Assembly (NCBI RefSeq): GCF_008905045.1 | Contig: NZ_VWMY01000005.1 | Span: forward strand, 62,001 to 126,000 | Direction of reading: 5' to 3' | Length of the DNA stretch: 64,000 nt | Source: Streptomyces albicerus | GTDB taxonomy: Bacteria; Actinomycetota; Actinomycetes; Streptomycetales; Streptomycetaceae | Shown: piece after piece, positions 8,462 through 16,559 of the stretch | Layout of the letters: each line of letters starts with the position of its first letter | How positions within the stretch are numbered: the first letter of the stretch is position 1 | The notes under the pieces: generated by a model | Told to the model about the DNA's origin: nothing | The model's database searches: none | The model's input: only the letters and a program-made list of their open reading frames with translations | Translations under genes and position numbers: made by a program

Positions 8462-9184
8462 TTGTCGACATCGTCCGACCCCGAACTGCCGCCGAGCCGG
8501 TCGGCGCTGGAACCGACCCACGTCATGCGCCGCCGCCGGCCAGGAGCTCTGTCGGAGCTGGTGCGGCAGGTGCAGGAGAGAGAACGCGACCTGGACGACG
8601 GCTTCGAAGTCGTCGCCGTACCGGCAGCCGTTGCCACCGCTCTGCCACGGACGGCGGAGGACGACACCCAGGAACTGCCGCCCGTCGTCGTGGACTTCGA
8701 GAGCGACCGGGACTACCGACAGGTCTTCCGGGACGACACACGCGACCGCCCGGTCGTCCGCTCTTCGGGGCACAGGCATCCGACGTTGTTCCGCCGAACG
8801 GCGCTCGCCGTCGCCGCGGTGGCCGCCGCCCTGGCGGGGTTCAGCGCGGCACTGCTGCTCACCTGGGACCGGAACGACGCCGATGCCGCGCAGGCGCCGC
8901 CCCCACCCCCGGCCGCCTCGTCCGCGCCTGCCCCGTCGGCCGCCGACCCGGACGGCGCCGGCACCCTCCGCGAGGGCGACAGCGGCCCGGAGGTGAGCGA
9001 CCTGCAGGAACGACTGCTGCGCATCCCGAACGTGTACGACGGCGGCACGGCCAGCGGCGTGTACGACGCCACGCTGACCGCCGCGGTGGCCCGTTTCCAG
9101 CTCTGGTACGGCATCCGGGGCGACGAGACGGGCGTGTACGGCAACGACACCCGCACCGACCTCGAATCCCGCACCACGTCCTGA
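8462..9184 (+). CDS. Peptidoglycan-binding-domain protein with one membrane anchor
   Basis: A 240-residue protein with a cytoplasmic N-terminal ~115 residues (Ser/Arg-rich, then acidic), one transmembrane helix (TALAVAAVAAALAGFSAALLL, about 117-140), a Pro/Ala-rich extracellular linker, and a C-terminal PG_binding_1 domain (LREGDSGPEVSDLQERLLRI to AVARFQLWYGI). It is expected to sit in the membrane and bind the cell wall. The TTG start at 8462 was chosen because GGAGGGAG lies six bases upstream; the ATG at 8402 has no such site. No catalytic domain is present. It resembles streptomycete wall-binding accessory proteins of unknown role. Confidence 0.8.
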   Translation: MSTSSDPELPPSRSALEPTHVMRRRRPGALSELVRQVQERERDLDDGFEVVAVPAAVATALPRTAEDDTQELPPVVVDFESDRDYRQVFRDDTRDRPVVRSSGHRHPTLFRRTALAVAAVAAALAGFSAALLLTWDRNDADAAQAPPPPPAASSAPAPSAADPDGAGTLREGDSGPEVSDLQERLLRIPNVYDGGTASGVYDATLTAAVARFQLWYGIRGDETGVYGNDTRTDLESRTTS

Positions 9185-9188
9185 CGCG

Positions 9189-9458
9189 CTACCTGTTGCC
9201 CTCCAGGAGCTCGAGGAACCTGCGGGCGAAGAGGTACGCGTCGCCCGGCCAGCGCGCCGGAGGGCCGGGCTTCAGGTGGTGCCCGATGCCGTAGTGCGGC
9301 GACGTGTCGAAGTTTCGGATCCCGCTGTCCGAGGCCTCCGTCAGCGCCCGTGCCGCGGTCGTGTCGTCGAGCGGTTCGAAGAGCCCGCCGAGCGGCCCGC
9401 CGCCGAAACCGAGCTCGGTGATCTCCACAGCGGTACGCCCGAGTTGGTTCGTCCTCAT
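9189..9458 (-). pseudogene. Aldo/keto reductase remnant, N-terminal fragment
   Basis: The 89-residue frame starts MRTNQLGRTAVEITELGFGG and contains ASDSGIRNFDTSPHYGIGHH, which is the start of the aldo/keto reductase barrel including the catalytic Asp and Tyr region. Family members run to about 300-340 residues. Here the homology stops after the PHYG motif and is followed by an unrelated tail (LKPGPPARWPGDAYLFARRF), so the NADPH site and most of the barrel are missing. The ribosome site is weak. This is most likely a deletion product in which the tail comes from another gene. Confidence 0.75.
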
Positions 9459-9483
9459 CCCGCAGGCCCGCCCCATGAGACAC

Positions 9484-9516
9484 GGCGCCGTCACGACATG
9501 GTGTCCTGACGGCGCC
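9484..9516 (-). terminator. Hairpin between hydrolase and reductase remnant
   Basis: GGCGCCGTCA (9484-9493) and its exact complement (9507-9516) form a 10-bp stem with a 13-base loop. It lies about 100 bases downstream of the leftward hydrolase gene. There is no U-tract. Confidence 0.5.
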
Positions 9517-9618
9517 GCAACTCCAACTGCTTTTGCGGGACGGGCGGACAGCGAGACGGTGAGCGGAAGTCGCGCCCTGCGAGCGGAGCCGGCCTCGTCC
9601 ATTGAAATCCGAAATCCC

Positions 9619-10314
9619 TCAGATCCATCCGTCGAGTGATCGCATGAACCCGTCGAAGTCGTCCCGGTGGATGGTGTGCCCGGCTCCGGAGACCGTACGG
9701 ACCTCGAAGTGGGTCCTTCGTAGATGCGCGGCGTCCTCGGCACCGATGAGGAAGCTCGGATCGGCGAGCTGCACCAGCGAGGGCACCACCGGCTGCGCGG
9801 GAAGAAACCCGAGCAGGGGCTGTCCGCCGAGGAAGTAGGCGGTGTCGGGGTCCCAGTCCGCGAGCGTGGCGAGTTCGATGTCGACGTCGGCCTCGTCCCA
9901 GCGCGGATTGAGCTGGGTGATGTGCTCCCGGGTCGCTTTCTTGCCCGCGACGAACGCGGCCGCGTCCACGCTCCGGTCGGGCGAGGTCGTGGCCCACACC
10001 GGGTCGCAGTACACCGCCCGGCGCGGCCGCAGCCGGTCGACCGCGAGCGAGAGGGCGAGTCCGCCCAGCGAGTGCCCGATGGCCACGTTGGCCCCGGCGG
10101 GAAGGGTGTCCACGAGGTCACGGGCGAAGAGGGCGGGGCTGTACTCGCCCCGCGGCGACGCCCCGTGACCGCGCAGATCCGCGGCGATCACCCGGTAGCC
10201 CCGCCCGGCGAGCGCCGGCCCGACCCGGTGCCAGGTGCGGGAGTCGGACATGATGCCGTGAACGAGCACGGCGGTCTTGTCGCCGGAGCCCCATGTGCGG
10301 GTGTTGAGCTGCAC
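9619..10314 (-). CDS. Alpha/beta-fold hydrolase
   Basis: A 231-residue serine hydrolase. The oxyanion-hole motif VLVHGIMSDS is near residue 17, the nucleophile elbow GHSLGG near 79-84, an acid residue is expected in the EDAAH region, and the catalytic His is in SGAGHTIHRDD near the C-terminus. It starts at GTG 10314 with GAAAGG upstream and lacks a signal peptide, so it should act in the cytoplasm on a small ester, lactone or C-C bond substrate. It follows the nucleoside-transport operon on the same strand but is 123 bases away, so it is probably transcribed separately. The specific substrate is not evident. Confidence 0.88.
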   Translation of the reverse strand: MQLNTRTWGSGDKTAVLVHGIMSDSRTWHRVGPALAGRGYRVIAADLRGHGASPRGEYSPALFARDLVDTLPAGANVAIGHSLGGLALSLAVDRLRPRRAVYCDPVWATTSPDRSVDAAAFVAGKKATREHITQLNPRWDEADVDIELATLADWDPDTAYFLGGQPLLGFLPAQPVVPSLVQLADPSFLIGAEDAAHLRRTHFEVRTVSGAGHTIHRDDFDGFMRSLDGWI

Positions 10315-10437
10315 GTTGCTGCCTTTCTCGCTGTCGCTGGAACGCCGCCGATACGTTCCCGGCCCACCTGAACCGCGCTGCCGGCCCAGCCTCTCCCGGA
10401 GCCCACACCCTGGTCCACACCGTCCGCGGCGCCCGTG

Positions 10438-11376
10438 TCAGAGGGAGGCGGTGGCGACCTCCCCGGCAGCGCCCCGCCGCTTCCGCCGCCACGCGTACAC
10501 CGCGAGCGCCACCAGCGTCATCGCGTACGGGATCGTCGACACCAGCTGCGGCGGCACGTCCAGCGTGCCGAGCTGGACGGCCAGCGCCTCCGCCGCACCG
10601 AAGCCGAGCGCGGCGAGGAAGACGCCCCACGGGCGCAGGCCGCCGAGGAAGACCGCCGCCAGGGCGATGAAACCGCGGCCGGCCGTCATGTCCCGTACGA
10701 AGAAGGACACGTACCCCATGCTCAGGAAGACCCCGGCGAGGCCGGCGAGCGCGCCGCTGAGGGCGAGACCCGCGTACTGGACACGGCGTACCGGGATCCC
10801 GACCGACGCGGCGGCGTCCGGCGTCTCGCCGACCGCCCGCAGATGGAAGCCGAAGCGGGTGCGGAAGAACAGCCAGGCGACGAACGGCGCGGCCAGGAAG
10901 GCCAGCCAGGTGACCAGGTTCTGGCCGCTCACGACGTCGCCCAGCACAGGCACGTGCTCGATGCCCGGCAGCGTGACCGTCGGCACGGTGCCGCTCTTCA
11001 GGCCGGACGTGCCGCCCTTGTCGTCGAGGAGGGTGTAGACGGCGTAGGCGGTGGCGCCCGAGGCGAGCAGGTTGATACCGATGCCCGCGATGATCGCGTC
11101 GGCGCCCAACTCCAGCCGGAGCGCCGCCAGTAGCACGCCCAGCAGTGTCGCCACCGCGACCCCGCACACCGCGCCCAGGGCGACCGAGTGGCTGTACCCG
11201 GCGACGAGCGCGCCCGTGCAGGCCGCGCCGAGCATCTGCCCTTCCAGGGCGATGTTGCCGATGCCGGCGCGTTCGGCGACCAGTCCGCCGAACGCGGCGA
11301 GCAGGTACGGCGTGGCGACTCGCAGCACGGCCGCCAGGAAGGCGCTGCTGAGGACGACGTCGAGTACGGAACTCAT
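10438..11376 (-). CDS. Nucleoside ABC transporter permease, second subunit
   Basis: A 312-residue membrane permease of the BPD_transp_2 (RbsC/LivH-like) fold with about eight to nine helices. It carries the AFGGLVAERAGIGNIALEGQML signature early and the GAVGETPDAAASVGIPV loop that contacts the ATPase. It starts at ATG 11376, overlapping the stop of the first permease by four bases. Together with the genes at 11373-15181 it forms a BMP-type nucleoside importer like the Bacillus NupNOPQ system. It is the last gene of the operon. Confidence 0.92.
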   Translation of the reverse strand: MSSVLDVVLSSAFLAAVLRVATPYLLAAFGGLVAERAGIGNIALEGQMLGAACTGALVAGYSHSVALGAVCGVAVATLLGVLLAALRLELGADAIIAGIGINLLASGATAYAVYTLLDDKGGTSGLKSGTVPTVTLPGIEHVPVLGDVVSGQNLVTWLAFLAAPFVAWLFFRTRFGFHLRAVGETPDAAASVGIPVRRVQYAGLALSGALAGLAGVFLSMGYVSFFVRDMTAGRGFIALAAVFLGGLRPWGVFLAALGFGAAEALAVQLGTLDVPPQLVSTIPYAMTLVALAVYAWRRKRRGAAGEVATASL

Positions 11377-12490
11377 CGGACGCCCACCTGCTTCCGTGCG
11401 ATCCGGCGCTTGAGGAGGTCCGGCGGCGCCTGGGCGGTGACCAGCAGCACGATGACCGCCTGGATCACGACCACGATCTCCGTGCCGACGTCCGTCTGCT
11501 GTTCCATGATGTCGCCCCCGGCGCGCAGGTAGGAGTAGCAGAGCCCGGCCACCACGACGACCAGCGGGTTGTTGCGCGCCAGCAGGGCGACCACGATCCC
11601 CTCGAAGGCGAGGCTTCCGGCCAGGCCCGGTTCCAGGCGGCCGTACACGCCCTGGACGAGATGCGCTCCGGCGAGGCCGGCGACCGCGCCGCCGATGACG
11701 AAGCTCCACTCGATGATCCGGGGCACCTTGATGCCTCCGTACGCCGCGAAGTCGGGGTTGGCGCCGGTCATCCGGATCCGGTAGCCGAGCGGGGTACGGG
11801 TGATGAGCAGCCACAGCGCGACGGCGGTGAGCAGCATCAGCCCGAGGCCGACGTTGGCCCGGCCCATGGGGATGCCGAACCAGTCGCTCAGCGGGGTGAG
11901 CGCGGAGTCCCGCTGGATGGGCTTCGAGTGCACGGCACTGCTGCCCGGCTCCTTCAGCGGGCCGTTGACCAGGTAGTCGTAGACGCGTACGGCGATGGCG
12001 TTGAGCATCAGCGTGGCCACGATCTCGTTGGCGCCGAGCCGTGCCTTCATCGAGCCCGGCACCAGACCCATTCCGGCACCCGCCATGGCCGCCGCCACCA
12101 TGGGCACGATCACGGCGGCCACCGCCGGCAGCGGCAGGAAGACCGCGACGGCAGCGGCCGCCAGCGCACCCGCGTAGAGCTGGCTCTCGGCGCCGAGGCT
12201 GAGCTGCCGGGCGCGGAAGGGGATCGCGACCGACAGCCCGAGCAGGGTGAGCGTGGTGGCGTCCTCCAGCCAGCGGCCGACGCGGAAGGAGCGTTCCAGC
12301 GGGCCGGTGAGCATCACCTCGTAGGCCCGTACCGGGTCGTTGCCGGTGGCGAGCATGACCAGGAAGCCGATGGTCAGAGCGGCCAGAACCGTGGCGAGGG
12401 CCATGCCGAGGTCGACGGCGAGGTCGCGGCGCCGGGTCGCACGGTACTGGCGTCGGTCCTCGGCCTCGATCAGGGTCATGGGGGTGGTGG

Positions 12491-12494
<4 letters not shown>
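11373..12494 (-). CDS. Nucleoside ABC transporter permease, first subunit
   Basis: A 373-residue permease of the BPD_transp_2 fold. A charged N-terminus (MTLIEAEDRRQYRATRRR) is followed by about nine helices, the PFRARQLSLGAESQLYAGAL signature, and the RMTGANPDFAAYGGIKV coupling loop. It pairs with the second permease to form the membrane channel. The GTG start at 12494 overlaps the ATPase stop (GTGA), showing translational coupling; an internal ATG six codons later is the alternative. Residues 170-220 form an extended periplasmic-side loop, as in other BMP-type first permeases. Confidence 0.92.
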
Positions 12495-14077
<1,583 letters not shown>

Positions 14078-14089
14078 CAGGCCGTTCGG

Positions 14090-15181
14090 TCAGAAGGCGC
14101 TGGGGACCGTGACCGAGCCCGACTTGACCTTGTCGGCGGCTTCCTGGACCTCGGTACGGATCTTCTCGGGCACCAACTCCCGGAAGTGGTCGTCGTTCAC
14201 ATAGCCGACGGCGTCCTCGGCGAGACCGACGGTGTCGACGGCGCCGTACTTCAGAGAGTCCTTCTGGTCCGCCTGCGCGGCCTTGTACAGGGTGGTGCCG
14301 ACGTTCTTGAGGATGGACGTGACGACGGTGTCCTTCTGCGCCTGGTCGGTGAGCGTCCGGTACTGGTCGGAGTCCACGCCGAAGGTGTAGCGCTTGGCGG
14401 TGACCGCCGACTCGAAGGTGCCGAGTCCGGAGAGTCCGGCGACCGGCCACACGAGCGCGGCGCCCTGTCCGTACATGGCGGTGGAGATCTCCTTGCCCTT
14501 CGCGGGGTCACTGAACGGCTTGTCGCCGCCCACGTACTGCACGAGCACGTCGGAGTTCTTTCCGCCCGCGTCCTTGAATCCCGCCCTGAAACCGACGACG
14601 AAGTCCTCGATGACCGGGATCTTCACCCCGGGCATGACGCCGACCTTCTTCAGGGATTCGGCTCCCTCGAGGGATTTCCCGGCCACCAGCTTCTCGGCGA
14701 GGAATCCGGCGAGATAACCGCCCTCGTTCTGCTTGAAGGTCACCGAGTAGACGTTCTCGCACTTGTTGGAACAGGTGCCGTTCTTGCCGCTGTAGTCCAC
14801 CGGGGCGTCGAAGAGCCAGAACTTCTTGTCCGGGAATTGCGGGGCGAGTTCGCCGATGTAGTCGGTGACCTCGAAGGTGCCGGCCGCCAGGATGTCGTAG
14901 TCGTCGGCCGAGGCGGCGTCCTCGAATCCGGGTTCCCACTTGGTGCGGTCGGCACCCAGCTCGACCACCTTGAGCTCGTAGCCGAGGTCCTTCTCGGCCT
15001 TCTTCAGCCCCTCGTGGGCGGAGTCGAAGAACGACTTGTCGCCCAGCCCGCCATTGATCACTAATTTGATGCGCGGCTTGTCGGAGGAGGCCGCTCCGGA
15101 ATCATCCCCGCCGGATCCTCCGCACGCGGTCAGCGCGAGCATCCCCGTCACCGCGATGGCGGCGCTTCTTCCGTATCGCAT
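14090..15181 (-). CDS. BMP-family nucleoside-binding lipoprotein
   Basis: A 363-residue extracellular substrate receptor. It has a short basic signal, a lipobox LTAC with C20 as the lipidated residue, a Gly/Ser linker, and the BMP (PnrA-like) fold: KLVINGGLGDKSFFDSAHEG, VTFKQNEGGYLAGFLAEKL and FGVDSDQYRT are characteristic. The usual ligand is a purine nucleoside, which fits the DeoD phosphorylase just upstream. Two ATGs are adjacent at 15184 and 15181; the second is chosen because AGGAGG sits six bases from it. It is the first gene of the transport operon, which a LacI-type palindrome at 15239 probably controls. Confidence 0.93.
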   Translation of the reverse strand: MRYGRSAAIAVTGMLALTACGGSGGDDSGAASSDKPRIKLVINGGLGDKSFFDSAHEGLKKAEKDLGYELKVVELGADRTKWEPGFEDAASADDYDILAAGTFEVTDYIGELAPQFPDKKFWLFDAPVDYSGKNGTCSNKCENVYSVTFKQNEGGYLAGFLAEKLVAGKSLEGAESLKKVGVMPGVKIPVIEDFVVGFRAGFKDAGGKNSDVLVQYVGGDKPFSDPAKGKEISTAMYGQGAALVWPVAGLSGLGTFESAVTAKRYTFGVDSDQYRTLTDQAQKDTVVTSILKNVGTTLYKAAQADQKDSLKYGAVDTVGLAEDAVGYVNDDHFRELVPEKIRTEVQEAADKVKSGSVTVPSAF

Positions 15182-15238
15182 CATTGACCTCCTGATCATT
15201 TTGTTGCCGAGTGACGGCTGCGTTGACAGTAGGAAGTG

Positions 15239-15250
15239 CAAAACGTTTTG
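15239..15250. promoter_or_regulatory. LacI-family-type operator upstream of the nucleoside transport operon
   Basis: CAAAACGTTTTG is a perfect 12-bp palindrome with a central CG, the hallmark of LacI/GalR-family operators. It lies 58 bases upstream of the lipoprotein start and 42 bases beyond the 3' end of the phosphorylase gene. A LacI C-terminal stub at 16343 is the only LacI-like coding sequence nearby. Confidence 0.6.
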
Positions 15251-15291
15251 GCTACGTAGTCCGGTTTCTGTTTGATTTTCGGTGTGGGAAT

Positions 15292-16044
15292 TCAGACATC
15301 GGCGAGCAGCGCGGTGGCGGCGATGCGCAGCGCCCGGTCGAAGCCCGTCTCGCGTTGCCCGGCGGTGAGGGCCTCGCCGGTGCGGAGGTGGTCGGAGACG
15401 GTCAGCACGGCGAGTGCCTCGCCGCCCTCCGCGGAGGCCACGGCATACAGTCCGGCCGCCTCCATCTCGGCCGCCAGCGTGCCCCGGCGCTGCAGCGCGT
15501 CGAAGAGAGCGGGGCGGTCCAGGTAGAAGTGGTCGCTGGTGAACACCGGCCCGATGTGCACGGCTCCACGGTCGGCCGGTTTCTCCGACTCGGCGGCGTC
15601 TGCCGCCGCCCGCAGCAGTCGGTACGAGGGGGCGAGGGAGAGGGTCACGCCGTCGACCAGGATCCGGCTGAGGCTGGAGTCGGTGTGCGCCGCGGAGGCG
15701 ATCACTACGTCCCGCACCGCGACCGACTCCGGGAGCGCGCCGGCCGTACCGACCCGGACGATCCTGCGCACGCCGTAGTACCGGAACAGCTCCGTCGCGT
15801 AGATAGACACCGAGGGAATGCCCATACCGGAGGCGAGGACGGACATTGGCACGCCCCGGTGGCTGCCGGTGTAGCCGAGGATGCCGCGTACGTCGGTGAC
15901 CTGCCGCGCGTCCGCCAGGAACGTCTCGGCGATCCGCCGGGCCCGGCGCGGGTCCCCCGGCATCAACACGAGTGGCGCGAAGTCGCCGGGCGCGGCCGCG
16001 AGGTGGGGTGTGCCGGTGAAGGGAGCACTCTCGTGATCGGACAT
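15292..16044 (-). CDS. deoD: DeoD-type purine-nucleoside phosphorylase
   Basis: A 250-residue cytoplasmic phosphorylase that splits purine (deoxy)nucleosides with phosphate to base plus pentose 1-phosphate. The family signatures are clear: VLMPGDPRRARRIAETFL near the N-terminus, RGILGYTGSHRGV, GMGIPSVSIYATEL, RIVRVGTAGAL, and AAEMEAAGLYAVA with the nucleoside-binding Met-Glu. A late Ser-Asp (TVSDH) matches the catalytic Asp region. It starts at ATG 16044 directly on the TGA of the upstream remnant (TGATG), so it was coupled to that gene. It should process the nucleosides brought in by the adjacent BMP-type importer. Confidence 0.92.
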   Translation of the reverse strand: MSDHESAPFTGTPHLAAAPGDFAPLVLMPGDPRRARRIAETFLADARQVTDVRGILGYTGSHRGVPMSVLASGMGIPSVSIYATELFRYYGVRRIVRVGTAGALPESVAVRDVVIASAAHTDSSLSRILVDGVTLSLAPSYRLLRAAADAAESEKPADRGAVHIGPVFTSDHFYLDRPALFDALQRRGTLAAEMEAAGLYAVASAEGGEALAVLTVSDHLRTGEALTAGQRETGFDRALRIAATALLADV

Positions 16045-16247
16045 CACAGCTCCGATCCGGCGAGCCAAGGCACCAGTCGGTCCCACAACTCGGCGTACCC
16101 CTCCCCGGCCAGGAACGGCGGTGGTGCCCAGTGCGGTGCCACATCGGAAGTGAACGCCGCGGTGTGGAAGGCGTCGAAGCCTTTCTGACGGACCTGTTGG
16201 ACCGTGTACGTGAACCAGGATTCGCCCACAACGAGCACGCTGGGCAT
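16044..16247 (-). pseudogene. Glutamine-amidotransferase-like (ThuA-type) gene with large internal deletion
   Basis: The 67-residue frame starts MPSVLVVGESWFTYTVQQVR, the conserved N-terminus of actinobacterial cytoplasmic class I amidotransferase-like proteins of about 250 residues. After QKGFDAFHT it passes directly to AFTSDVAPHWAPPPFLAGEG, which is the conserved C-terminal end of the same family. About 170-180 residues, including the expected central core, are missing in frame. The ribosome site and the coupling to deoD are intact, so the deletion seems to have been kept because translation through it supports the phosphorylase. A functional micro-protein is unlikely. Confidence 0.75.
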
Positions 16248-16342
16248 GGCGAACCGCCTTTCCAAGGCTGAGCAGAGCAGGGGGTGATGCGGCACGGCAA
16301 ATCAACTCCGTACCGTGCGGCGGCAGTTGGGGCAAGTGGGGG

Positions 16343-16501
16343 TCAGCGGGTGGCAGGCCCCGTGGTGCCCCGCACCTTGAGCTCGACGGGCAGGGTGCGC
16401 CGGGAGGCCGGCGGGACTTCGCCCCGGGTGACGCAACGGAGCAATTGGGCGGTGGCGGTGCGGCCCACGTCGTAGGGCCGCTGGTGACCGAGCCGCGTTT
16501 T
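16343..16501 (-). pseudogene. LacI-family regulator C-terminal remnant
   Basis: The leftward frame ending at 16343 reads QRPYDVGRTATAQLLRCV, then TLPVELKVRGTTGPA before the stop. This is the typical end of a LacI/GalR effector-binding domain (GRTA..LL...G, then LP.EL.VRGTT). Only about 50 residues remain; the DNA-binding HTH and most of the sugar/nucleoside-binding domain are gone, cut by the junction with the rightward LAL gene that begins at 16560. It was probably the regulator of the nucleoside operon downstream. Confidence 0.7.
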
Positions 16502-16559
16502 GTACAACCATCGACATCTTTGCGGGCCCGCCCGCCCGCACACGTGCCAGAATCGCACC

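Noticed and set aside
14090-16300. A 736-codon frame joining the lipoprotein with upstream sequence
   Set aside because: Only the part from 15181 has a ribosome site and signal peptide. The upstream part is a shadow of deoD in another frame.
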